DNA of 64,000 bases from Paenibacillus camerounensis (GTDB lineage: Bacteria; Bacillota; Bacilli; Paenibacillales; Paenibacillaceae). Shown here in pieces: positions 17,746 to 25,755 of this stretch. Within the stretch, counting starts at the first letter, position 1. The number at the start of each line of letters is the position of its first letter. The notes beneath the pieces were generated by a model, which saw nothing but the letters and a program-made list of their open reading frames with translations, was not told the origin of the DNA and searched no databases. Both the position numbers and the translations under genes were made by a program. The stretch covers positions 1 through 64,000 of the forward strand of contig NZ_CCDG010000004.1 of the NCBI RefSeq assembly GCF_000723885.1, written 5' to 3'.

Positions 17746-19623
17746 TTACTTCTTCAAATGATAAGGCACCGTAGTAACAATCACATCGCTGCGGAACAGC
17801 AGACGGGCGCGGATCAGCAGGCTCGACTGGTTGTGCAGGATGTTGTGCCAGCCTTTTTTCGGAATGAACTGCGGGATAATGACTGTGACTCTATGGTTTA
17901 GCTCTGCCGCTTTCCAGTTGATTGTATCAATGAACTTGGTCAACGGCTGGATGATGCTTCTGTATGGAGTATAGAGGGTCACCAGGCGCACGTCCGGCTG
18001 CCACTTTTTCCACTTCTCCTCGAATGCCGCTTCGTCTTCCCGCTCAAAAGGAACATATACGGCGATAATCTGCTGCGGTGACAGCGATTTGGCGTATTCC
18101 AGCGAATTCTCCACGACATGGGTGATTCCGGCCACCGGTACGATGATGACATTGCCTTCGATTTTAACCGTGGCTTCACAGGTTGTAATTCTAAGCTGGT
18201 CGGCGACCGCCTCATAATGCTTATGAATTCTATGAAAGACGAACAGCAGAATCGGCAGGAAGACAAACACAGGCCATACCTGCGTGAACTTGGTCAGGAA
18301 GAACATCATCGTGACGATGAAGCTGATCAGCGCGCCAACGGTGTTAATCACGAACTTCGGCATCCAGCCCGCAGGCTTTTGACGGAGCCATTTCACCATC
18401 ATCCCCGTCTGGGATAACGTAAAGGGAATGAACACCCCTACCGCATACAGAGGAATTAACTGCTCCGTCTCCCCTTCAAATACATAAATGAGCAGCATCG
18501 AGAGCACGCCCAGGATAATAATCCCGTTGGAATACCCCAGTCTGTCACCGCGCATCGTAAACATACGTGGTATAAATTTGTCCTTAGCCAGATTGACTGC
18601 CAGCAGCGGGAACGCCGAATATCCGGTATTGGCCGCCAGAATCAGAATTAATGCCGTTGTCCCCTGGATGAAAAAGTACATCGCATTCCGGCCGAAGGTC
18701 TGCTCGGCAATCTGCGACACGACAGTAACGTCAGCACGGGGCGCAACTCCATAGTAATAGGCCAGCGTAACAATCCCGGAGAACAGGACCGCTAATAAAA
18801 TCCCCATTGCCGCGAGCGTTTTAGCCGCATTGGAGGCTTCAGGGCTTTTAAAATTCGGAATGGCATTGGAGATCGCTTCAACCCCGGTTAACGCCGAGCT
18901 CCCCGAAGAAAAGGCGCGCAGCAGCAGGAACAGACTGATCCCGGCCACCGGAGTACCAAGTGAGGTATGCAGCTCCGCCGGAACATTCCCCGTTAAGATG
19001 TTATAAAGACCGGTGCCGATCAGAATGAACAGGGCCAGTACGAACAGGTAAACCGGATAGGCCAGCACGGATGCAGATTCCGTCACCCCTCTTAGATTCA
19101 ATATTGTAATGAGGAAGACAAAGATAATGGCAATCAGCACTTTATGATCATGCAGGCTCGGAAAAGCCGATGTAATGGCATCTGTCCCGGCCGATACACT
19201 TACCGCCACCGTCAGAATATAGTCCACCAGCAGTGAACCGCCGGCGATCAGTCCGGGGTATCTGCCCAGATTTTCCTTGGAGACCACATAGGCTCCCCCG
19301 CCATGCGAATAGGCAAAAATGATCTGCCGGTAGGACAGGATCAATGCAGTGAGCAGCACTAATACCCCTATAGCAATCGGTATGGAATACCAGAAAGCCA
19401 TCGTACCGACTGTAACCAGTACTATCAATATTTGCTCAGGACCATAGGCAACTGATGATAAGGCATCTGATGATAAGATCGCCAGTGCTTTCTTTTTATT
19501 TAACTTTTGCTCCCCCAGCTCAGTCGACTTCAAGGGCCTGCCAATCAAAAACCTTTTTAAAAAGGAAATCACGGGTTTCACGCTCGCTTTGCACATAGTC
19601 TTATTGTCCTGAAAGCATATCAC
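17746..19623 (-). CDS. kimA: KimA/YdaO-like potassium transporter (APC superfamily)
   Basis: 625 residues with about 12 membrane helices and a cytoplasmic C-terminal domain of about 160 residues. The N-terminus (FLIGRPLKSTELGEQKLNKK then ALAILSSDALSSVAYGPEQI) closely matches the Bacillus KimA family, high-affinity K+ importers inhibited by cyclic di-AMP. The C-terminal half contains the soluble domain (NVIIVPVAGITHVVENSLEY) found in this family. An ATG at 19596 is an alternative start; 19623 has AGGTG close by. In B. subtilis the gene has a c-di-AMP (ydaO) riboswitch, but only about 100 bp separate it from the next gene here and no such leader is evident. The symbol is by similarity. Confidence 0.82.
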   Translation of the reverse strand: MICFQDNKTMCKASVKPVISFLKRFLIGRPLKSTELGEQKLNKKKALAILSSDALSSVAYGPEQILIVLVTVGTMAFWYSIPIAIGVLVLLTALILSYRQIIFAYSHGGGAYVVSKENLGRYPGLIAGGSLLVDYILTVAVSVSAGTDAITSAFPSLHDHKVLIAIIFVFLITILNLRGVTESASVLAYPVYLFVLALFILIGTGLYNILTGNVPAELHTSLGTPVAGISLFLLLRAFSSGSSALTGVEAISNAIPNFKSPEASNAAKTLAAMGILLAVLFSGIVTLAYYYGVAPRADVTVVSQIAEQTFGRNAMYFFIQGTTALILILAANTGYSAFPLLAVNLAKDKFIPRMFTMRGDRLGYSNGIIILGVLSMLLIYVFEGETEQLIPLYAVGVFIPFTLSQTGMMVKWLRQKPAGWMPKFVINTVGALISFIVTMMFFLTKFTQVWPVFVFLPILLFVFHRIHKHYEAVADQLRITTCEATVKIEGNVIIVPVAGITHVVENSLEYAKSLSPQQIIAVYVPFEREDEAAFEEKWKKWQPDVRLVTLYTPYRSIIQPLTKFIDTINWKAAELNHRVTVIIPQFIPKKGWHNILHNQSSLLIRARLLFRSDVIVTTVPYHLKK

Positions 19624-19700
19624 CTGCCGGATTAAGCTAGTGTTAGGATTTCGCCTTCAGTATTAAGATTGCATTAAGATCGGCCCGTTTTTTTTCCATT

Positions 19701-19720
19701 AAAAAAAACCCCTTCCGGGG
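19701..19720 (-). terminator. Terminator of the cation efflux gene
   Basis: CCCC-GGAA-GGGG followed by eight Ts on the minus strand, starting just after the stop codon of the CDF gene. Confidence 0.85.
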
Positions 19721-19721
19721 C

Positions 19722-20597
19722 TTACTTCGACGGCTCATAATGTACATGAACCTCAATGACTTCGTCGGATTTCATCAGCTCATTCTCCACATTGGTCGCA
19801 ACGTTATGGGCTTCCTGAAAGCCAAGGCTGCCTTTGATCGACAAGACAACATCCACTACAGCATTGCTGCCGTAATTTCTGGCCCGCAGCTCCTTGACCT
19901 CTTCAACACCCTCAACCTGCTCAACAGTCTCCCTGAATGTCAGAATAATCGTTTCGTCAAACCCGTCCGATAGGTGGTGGGAGGCATCACGGAAGATGTC
20001 CCACGCTGTTTTGCAGATGATGAAGCCGACCAGCACCGCCGTTACAGGATCAAGCCACGGAAGGTTAAACTGGGAGCCGACGATCCCGATTACCGCACCG
20101 ATACTGACCAGGGCATCCGAATAGTTATCCTTGGCGGCGGCCATTACAGCCTGGCTTTTGATTGCAAGCGCAAGCCGTTTATTATACCGGTAGACAAAAT
20201 ACATCACGACTGCACAGAACAGCCCTGTCCACACCGAGATCAGATCCGGCGCTTCTCCTCTGCCCTTAAAGACAGAAGCAACCGCCGTGATCAGAACCTG
20301 CAGTCCGACCGCCATCATTATAAAGGAAGCTATTAATGAAGCAATTGTTTCCGACTTCCAGTGGCCGTACGGATGGTCCGCATCTGCCGGCCGCTGTGCC
20401 AGCTTCAGTCCGATCAGCACCGCGATGGAAGCCACAATATCCGTTGCATTGTTCAGACCGTCTGCCTTAAGGGCTTCCGAGCCCGACACATTGCCGATTA
20501 TTAACTTAAGTGCAGATAGACAGATGTAAGCAATAATGCTTATAACGGCCCCGCGTTCGCCCATTTTCAAGTTCTCATAACGCTGCTGCTGCTCCAT
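19722..20597 (-). CDS. Cation diffusion facilitator (CDF) efflux transporter
   Basis: 291 residues with six membrane helices. Metal-site motifs are ADGLNNATDIVASI in TM2 (the N/D tetrad) and DHPYGHWKSET after it, as in Mn/Zn/Fe CDF proteins. A further DNYSDALVSI in TM5 completes the transport site. The C-terminal dimerisation domain (LRARNYGSNAVVDVVLSIKG, ending VHVHYEP) is intact. The start at 20597 follows GGGGAG at 9 bp. The TM2/TM5 residues NxxxD/DxxxD suggest manganese or iron rather than zinc, but this is weak evidence. Confidence 0.92.
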   Translation of the reverse strand: MEQQQRYENLKMGERGAVISIIAYICLSALKLIIGNVSGSEALKADGLNNATDIVASIAVLIGLKLAQRPADADHPYGHWKSETIASLIASFIMMAVGLQVLITAVASVFKGRGEAPDLISVWTGLFCAVVMYFVYRYNKRLALAIKSQAVMAAAKDNYSDALVSIGAVIGIVGSQFNLPWLDPVTAVLVGFIICKTAWDIFRDASHHLSDGFDETIILTFRETVEQVEGVEEVKELRARNYGSNAVVDVVLSIKGSLGFQEAHNVATNVENELMKSDEVIEVHVHYEPSK

Positions 20598-20751
20598 GTT
20601 TCCAAATTCTCCCCTCGCCTTACATTGCATTGTTTCATACTAGCAGACGCAATTTGAGTGGGTCTAGAGAAACGTTTTTCGACGCGGGACGAATAATGTC
20701 ACTTGGCAAAGAAGCTTGCCCTGATGCAAAAGGGTTGCGGCGGCGCATGCT

Positions 20752-21939
20752 TCAACCAAACTTTAACCGCGATGTAAAAACAACACAGCCCAGCGTAAGA
20801 GCCGCCGCTATAAAATAGGCTCCCATCAGATCGATCTGAGCCACGATAAAACCGGAGGAGGCGCTGCCCAGCAGCATCCCTCCCATCATCAGCGGAATAA
20901 TAATCCCGTTGGTCCTGCCGATATACTCCTCTCTGATCTCCTGTATCATCATTGCGCTGAAGGAGACCTGGAAGCAGGCTGTGGCTATCCCGGACAGCAC
21001 TCTCGCGCTTCCTGTCAGCACAGGCCAAACCGACAACACCTCTATGACGGTGATTGCCGCCCATATAATCATGATTATTGTAAAGACGCCTCGTCTATAG
21101 CGGGTTATTGGTGCTGTAAGCATGGCGGCCAAAAGACCGCCCGTAAGCATCCCCACACCCTCAGCGGCTGCGAACCACTGCACGCTTTCCTTTGGCAGAC
21201 CCAGCCGGTTCATCGTAACAAAGACATCCAGAGGCTGAGTCAATCCCATCGCCAGACCCGAGATGAGAAACATAACCGCAATCAGCTTCAGGTTGGCATG
21301 GCCCAGCACATAACGGAAGCCTTCCTTGATATCCTTGAGCGGTGAGGTCCTCTCTGCCCGCTGCTCTCTGCCGGATGACGGCAGGAACAGCTGGATTCCG
21401 GCGGCCAGCGTGAAGATCAGGAACAAGGCAATAATCGAAGACTGGATTCCGAGCCGGGTATAGACTAGGGTTCCGAGCATCGGTCCAAAGATCGTGAACA
21501 AGGCCATCAGGCTCTGGTTAATCCCGACGGCCGTTCCAACCTCCTCCGCAGGGATATGCTTTTTGAAAAGCACTGCAGAAGACGGCTGGGAAAACTGGCT
21601 GACAATCGCCGAGATTACGGTGGCCGCGAACACCGCCTGCCATACTCCGCCGGCAATCAGCCCAAGAATCAGCAGCATTGATAATGCGCTTAGGGCATCG
21701 CCGAGGATGACTGTTTTTTTCGGATTCCAGCGGTCGGCAAAGGTTCCTCCGATTAGAGAGAACACAAAGATCGGCAGATACTCTAACGCAGTAAGCATGG
21801 ATACAGCAGTTGGATTATTCCCGGTCTGATCCATAATGTAGAACAGCAACGCCATATTCCGGATCCATATTCCTGTCTGCTGCAGCAGATCGGCTGTGGC
21901 GACAATAAGAAATACTCTATTTCTGATAAGTTTGTTCAT
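20752..21939 (-). CDS. MFS transporter
   Basis: 395 residues and about 12 helices, of the enterobactin-exporter/DHA3 type: LIGGTFADRWNPKKTVI is the loop 2-3 signature. The ATG at 21939 has AGGGGTG 4 bp upstream. The gene is divergent from a MerR regulator, and its promoter has a 19-bp spacer containing a near-perfect palindrome, the mark of MerR activation. Export of a hydrophobic drug or siderophore-like compound is likely; the substrate is unknown. Confidence 0.9.
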   Translation of the reverse strand: MNKLIRNRVFLIVATADLLQQTGIWIRNMALLFYIMDQTGNNPTAVSMLTALEYLPIFVFSLIGGTFADRWNPKKTVILGDALSALSMLLILGLIAGGVWQAVFAATVISAIVSQFSQPSSAVLFKKHIPAEEVGTAVGINQSLMALFTIFGPMLGTLVYTRLGIQSSIIALFLIFTLAAGIQLFLPSSGREQRAERTSPLKDIKEGFRYVLGHANLKLIAVMFLISGLAMGLTQPLDVFVTMNRLGLPKESVQWFAAAEGVGMLTGGLLAAMLTAPITRYRRGVFTIIMIIWAAITVIEVLSVWPVLTGSARVLSGIATACFQVSFSAMMIQEIREEYIGRTNGIIIPLMMGGMLLGSASSGFIVAQIDLMGAYFIAAALTLGCVVFTSRLKFG

Positions 21940-21985
21940 GAGACACCCCTGGCTGGTTTTTGACATTTGCTTTGTCAGTATAACG

Positions 21986-22016
21986 ACTGTAAACTATAGG
22001 GTAACCCGATAGTCAA
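21986..22016 (-). promoter_or_regulatory. MerR-type promoter with 19-bp spacer and operator
   Basis: Reading leftward: -35 TTGACT (22016-22011), a 19-bp spacer, and -10 TACAGT (21991-21986). The spacer holds most of a 21-bp near-perfect palindrome at 21993-22013 (half-sites ACTAT and GGGT with mismatches only at the centre and at one symmetric pair). Overlong spacers with a central dyad are characteristic of promoters untwisted by MerR activators. It serves the MFS gene; the divergent regulator starts at 22048. Confidence 0.75.
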
Positions 22017-22047
22017 GATCATTAAACCAGGGAAAGGGAGCACTGCT

Positions 22048-22869
22048 ATGTCCGGTATGCCGTCCAAACTTTTTACAACGAGCGAAATTGCCAGGACCTG
22101 CGGAGTGACCAAGCATACGCTTTTTCACTATGATGAAATAGGTCTGCTGAAGCCGGAATTTGTTAACGCAAAGGGGTACCGCTACTACTCGCTCCAGCAG
22201 TGCTACACTCTTGAAATGATCAGCGTGCTCAAGAAGGCCGGCAGTTCGCTGAAGGAGATCAAGGATTTCCTCGACAATCAGAATACTGACCGGTTTGTCA
22301 GCCTCATCCGCCAGAAGCAGCGCGAGCTTGAACTGGAGCTGAACCGGATGCAGCGGATACAGAGCTTTCTTGACGGTGCCCTGCAAATGACCGAAAACGC
22401 ACAGAAGACGCCGCGGAATACACCGGCTATTGAAGAGCAGCAGACAGCTTACTTTATAACGACCCCTGTCGGGCCTGACATCAGCGATCATGAATATGCC
22501 CGCAAATACAGCGAACACCGCTGCTACTGCGAAGAGCATCTGATCATACATGAGCTGCCGTACTGGTCCATCGTTGACCTGCAGCAGCTTCAGTCAGGAG
22601 AATATTATCCAAGATATATTGCCAGCAGGCTGCCTGGACCCGCCCAGGGCGACAATATCATTATGAAGCTGCACGGGCTATACGCGGTCATGGACCATAA
22701 GGGATCATACGAAACTTTAGAACACACCTATGCAGCATTAAAAGAGTTCATCCAGAGCGAAGGCCATTCCGTGTGCGGCGACGCTTACGAAATGGATCTG
22801 TACAATTATTTCACCGAGGATAATCCGGAGCAGTTCGTGATCCGGATTTCGGTTCATGTGTGTCCTTGA
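22048..22869 (+). CDS. MerR family regulator with effector-binding domain
   Basis: 273 residues. N-terminal MerR winged helix: FTTSEIARTCGVTKHTLFHY then DEIGLLKPEFVNAKGYRYYS. A coiled-coil dimerisation helix (about 80-115) follows, then a GyrI-like C-terminal domain of about 155 residues, the architecture of BmrR/Mta-like multidrug sensors. AAGGGAG precedes the ATG. It probably activates the divergent MFS exporter in response to a drug-like ligand. Confidence 0.92.
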   Translation: MSGMPSKLFTTSEIARTCGVTKHTLFHYDEIGLLKPEFVNAKGYRYYSLQQCYTLEMISVLKKAGSSLKEIKDFLDNQNTDRFVSLIRQKQRELELELNRMQRIQSFLDGALQMTENAQKTPRNTPAIEEQQTAYFITTPVGPDISDHEYARKYSEHRCYCEEHLIIHELPYWSIVDLQQLQSGEYYPRYIASRLPGPAQGDNIIMKLHGLYAVMDHKGSYETLEHTYAALKEFIQSEGHSVCGDAYEMDLYNYFTEDNPEQFVIRISVHVCP

Positions 22870-22900
22870 TTCCTCAAGGCTGGGAGCAAAACTAGTGAAA

Positions 22901-23608
22901 TTAATCTGCATACTTCTCTAAGGATAGCCGGTCCTTTACGATCAGCTGCTTGTTGCCGACCAGCTCAATCAGGCCCAGGTCCTCGAACCGGGCGAACTTG
23001 CGGCTGATCGTCTCCCGGGTGACGCCCACATAGCTTGCCAGCTCCTCACGGGAGAGCGGGAGCTTGATCGCAAGGCCGCTGCTGCGCGGCTTGCCGTACT
23101 TATCGCCCAGCTCCAGAATCATATGGGCGATCCGGATTTCCGGGTCCTTGGTCGCCAGGCTCTGCGCCAGATTCTCGGTATGGGCCAGCCGCTTGGCGAC
23201 GGTCTTCAGCAGCTTAATCGTAATGTCCGGATTCTCCGCCATCAGCTGCTCCATATCTGTACGGGTCAGCAGGCAGATGGCCGTCTCGGTCAGCGCGTAG
23301 GCGCTGAAGTTACTCAGCTCTTCGCTGCTCAGGATATTCAGCTCGCCGAAAAATTCCCCGCTGCTCAGTACATGCAGAATCTGCTCTTTGCCCTGCGGCG
23401 TCATTTTGGACAGCTTCACCTGTCCCTGCTGGATTATGAACAGCGTGTCTGTCGGCTGCTCTTCCAGAATCAGCACCTGGCCTTTGGCATATTTGCGGTG
23501 CCTGATCATCGCGCTGATCCGCGAGAGCTCGCCGCCGCTGAGCGAGGCGAAGATCGGCACCTTGCGGGTACACGGCTCCGCAGCGTTCTTACAGGAATGT
23601 TCCGGCAT
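22901..23608 (-). CDS. Crp/Fnr family transcriptional regulator
   Basis: 235 residues: a cyclic-nucleotide-like beta-barrel (about 20-140), a dimer helix and a C-terminal winged helix with LSREELASYVGVTRETISRK. Two Cys lie near the N-terminus (C6 and C13), fewer than the three or four needed for the Fnr [4Fe-4S] cluster, so the signal may be NO, redox or another ligand. The start ATG follows AAGGAGG. It is the last gene of the leftward rubredoxin/flavodiiron region, 21 bp from the rubredoxin gene, and probably regulates it. Confidence 0.9.
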   Translation of the reverse strand: MPEHSCKNAAEPCTRKVPIFASLSGGELSRISAMIRHRKYAKGQVLILEEQPTDTLFIIQQGQVKLSKMTPQGKEQILHVLSSGEFFGELNILSSEELSNFSAYALTETAICLLTRTDMEQLMAENPDITIKLLKTVAKRLAHTENLAQSLATKDPEIRIAHMILELGDKYGKPRSSGLAIKLPLSREELASYVGVTRETISRKFARFEDLGLIELVGNKQLIVKDRLSLEKYAD

Positions 23609-23629
23609 TTCTGTATCCCTCCTTGTTTT

Positions 23630-23809
23630 TTAGGAAACGATCCGTTTCTGTGCCACCGGCTCAAAATGAGTGGTGTCTTCTCCGCACACCGGGCATAACC
23701 AATCCTCCGGCAGGTCCTCAAACGCCGTACCCGGCTCCACATCCTCATCCGGATCTCCGAGCGCCGGATCGTAAATATAGCCGCATGGCTTGCAAATGTA
23801 TTTGGTCAT
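23630..23809 (-). CDS. Rubredoxin
   Basis: 59-residue iron-sulfur electron carrier. Both metal-binding knuckles are intact: [12 protein letters not shown] and WLCPVCGED, with the usual spacing and the conserved aromatic and acidic core ([19 protein letters not shown]). The ATG at 23809 has GGAGG 8 bp upstream. It passes electrons from a rubredoxin reductase to a flavodiiron protein; both lie upstream. The next stop-to-start distance to the Crp/Fnr gene is 21 bp, so the two are probably cotranscribed. Confidence 0.95.
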   Translation of the reverse strand: MTKYICKPCGYIYDPALGDPDEDVEPGTAFEDLPEDWLCPVCGEDTTHFEPVAQKRIVS

Positions 23810-23835
23810 TGTCTATTCCTCCAGTGAATTGAATT

Positions 23836-24255
23836 AGTTGGATTTATGTTACTTAATTCTATTATTTATCATCTTTTACTATAATTAGTTGGAAAATCGC
23901 CACTTATTTTGAGCTAACCCCCCCGTTCGAGCCAAAACAATATAATTAGTTGGCACTATTCCACCTAAACTTCTAATACCGGTAGTTAGCCCTGAATTAG
24001 GTGGCGAATTTCCACTTAGTGTGCTCAGCAGCCGCTCGTAGGAGCATTCCCGCACACTAGATAACCGGCATAGCTGCACTCTGTACACTTAAAACTCCTA
24101 TTACCGGCCAGAGCGGACAGTTAGTTGTATTCGGTACACTTAAATCTCCTGAAAAAGTCCGTTTCACCCGAAACAGCCCATTATAGTTGCACGGAATACA
24201 TCTAAAGTTTAGAAACGTATAATATGGCTGGGTATAGTTGTACGAAATACACTTA
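23836..24255. repeat. Eight-unit palindromic repeat array, copy B
   Basis: Eight 20-bp units AGTTG-N9-CACTTA start at 23836, 23887, 23948, 23999, 24072, 24123, 24185 and 24236. Start-to-start distances are 51, 61, 51, 73, 51, 62 and 51 bp, giving a 112-113 bp two-unit period. Units vary in the N9 core, but the flanks are kept. The array fills the space between rubredoxin and the reductase gene. Some units carry internal TGTA...TACA dyads. The same family forms the array at 17057-17241. Confidence 0.8.
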
Positions 24256-24395
24256 AAGTTTGGACAGTGCGGTAGCGCTGGGTATCTATATAAACTATTC
24301 TGATACTCCAGAACACTGCTACCACACACCTCCGGAATCCCGTAACACTACGCATCCATTATTTCGCTATTTCGCTTCCCGCTACTTAACTACTC

Positions 24396-24530
24396 CACTA
24401 CCCACTCTCAGCACTACTCATTTCCGCACTACCCACTTCTGCACTACTCACTCAGTACTACTCACTTCCGCACTACTCACTCCGTACTACTCTTTTCCGT
24501 ACTACCAACTTTCCGACTACTAACTACTCC
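24396..24530. repeat. 15-bp tandem repeat at the 3' end of the reductase gene
   Basis: About nine degenerate units of a 15-bp motif, plus-strand form CACTACTCACTTCCG, run head to tail (starts at 24412, 24427, 24442, 24457, 24471, 24486, 24501, 24516; one is 14 bp). The last unit overlaps the reductase stop codon at 24524. It would form a repetitive 3' untranslated tail of the reductase transcript. Confidence 0.8.
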
Positions 24531-25741
24531 ACCAGCGCCGCAATCCCGGCGACAACCGCCTCAAGACTGCTGCCCGCCACATCCAGCCCCTCCAGGCTCA
24601 CGCCCCGCTCCACCGCTGCTTTATACAGCAGCGACGCTGCCGCACCGTCCCAGGCAAGCGCCCCGGCCAGCCGGTTGTCCTTGATGTAGATCCGCGTGTA
24701 GACGCCATCTACTTCACCTGCCGCTGACAGGTCACACTGCCGCTCATCCGTGTTTCCGATGGAGAACAGTGAGCTGCCAAAAGCGTTAAACAGCGTCACC
24801 GGAACCGGCCGGCGGTAATCTGCCGGATCTGCCGCAGCCATGTTCATACCGGCAACTTTGCCCTGCTCAATCGCTCCGCCCCACAAGCCTTCAACTAATC
24901 CATCCAGCTCAGCAAGGTCGCCGGCGGCATAGACATGGGGAGCACTCGTCTCCAGGTGACGGTTCACCAGCACGCCGGAACGGATCTGTATCCCGGTCTC
25001 CTGCACCAGCTCCGTATTCGGTACGATGCCGATGGAGTACACGACATGCCCGCAAGGAATCTCCGTTCCATCGTCCAGTGTGACGCCGGAGACTGCTGCA
25101 GCTCCGTTAATCGCAGTGACTCCGGCATGCAGCTTAACCTCCACACCGGCCTGTTCAAGAATCTGGCGCAGCCGCTCCGACGAAGCTTCATCGAGCTGCC
25201 GGGCCATCAGGCGCGGAGCTGCCTCAACAATCGTTACCGGATAACCGGCTTCATGCAGCGCCCAGGCTGTCTCCAGCCCCTGCACCCCGCCCCCGATAAC
25301 AACGGCGCGCTGCCCGGCGGCCAGTTCTGCCTTTAAACGGTCGGCATCGCCCAGATCCCGGATCGTATGCACGTTCTGCAGTCCGGCACCGCCTACAGCC
25401 AGCGCCCGGTTGCGGGCACCCATGCAGAGCAGCAGCTTATGGTAGGTCACCCGGCGCCCATCTGCCGTCTCAACCTCCTGCGCCTCCGGATGGATCGAAG
25501 CAATCCGGCTGGCAGTGTGCAGAGTGATCCGGTTATCGCGGTACCACTTCTCCTTCTTAATCAGCACCTTGTCGCTGTGCAGGTCGCTGAACAAGCCCTT
25601 GGTCAGCTTGATCCGGTTATAGGGCAGGTGATCCTCCTCACCAAAAATCGTAATTTCCGACTCCGCATCCTGATCGCGGATTGCCTTAGCGGCATGAACC
25701 GCCGCTACACCGCTGCCGACAATGACATAATGTCTATTCAT
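24524..25741 (-). CDS. NAD(P)H:rubredoxin reductase-like flavoprotein
   Basis: 405 residues, two nucleotide-binding folds: FAD at HYVIVGSGVAAVHAAKAI and NAD(P)H at RAVVIGGGVQGLETAWAL, plus the second FAD motif VYAAGDLAEL. This matches the pyridine nucleotide-disulfide oxidoreductase subgroup that includes NADH:rubredoxin reductase and the N-terminal half of NirB. The latter is excluded by size and by lack of the siroheme part. GGAGG precedes the ATG. It lies 14 bp downstream of the flavodiiron gene and upstream of rubredoxin, so it likely reduces the rubredoxin. Confidence 0.87.
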   Translation of the reverse strand: MNRHYVIVGSGVAAVHAAKAIRDQDAESEITIFGEEDHLPYNRIKLTKGLFSDLHSDKVLIKKEKWYRDNRITLHTASRIASIHPEAQEVETADGRRVTYHKLLLCMGARNRALAVGGAGLQNVHTIRDLGDADRLKAELAAGQRAVVIGGGVQGLETAWALHEAGYPVTIVEAAPRLMARQLDEASSERLRQILEQAGVEVKLHAGVTAINGAAAVSGVTLDDGTEIPCGHVVYSIGIVPNTELVQETGIQIRSGVLVNRHLETSAPHVYAAGDLAELDGLVEGLWGGAIEQGKVAGMNMAAADPADYRRPVPVTLFNAFGSSLFSIGNTDERQCDLSAAGEVDGVYTRIYIKDNRLAGALAWDGAAASLLYKAAVERGVSLEGLDVAGSSLEAVVAGIAALVE

Positions 25742-25755
25742 TTCTGTCAGCCTCC

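Noticed and set aside
19597..19721. ydaO-type c-di-AMP riboswitch before the KimA-like gene
   Set aside because: Only about 100 bp is available and none of the expected conserved blocks was seen; a terminator of the neighbour fills part of it.
22901..23608. Oxygen-sensing Fnr with a [4Fe-4S] cluster
   Set aside because: Only two N-terminal Cys, spaced unlike Fnr, and no internal or C-terminal Cys cluster, so the label Crp/Fnr family is kept without a cluster claim.
23836..24530. CRISPR array
   Set aside because: Units are degenerate, spacing alternates 51/61, spacers are similar between blocks, and no cas gene is near.
24524..25741. Nitrite reductase large subunit NirB
   Set aside because: The protein ends after the FAD/NAD domains at 405 residues and has no siroheme/[4Fe-4S] part.
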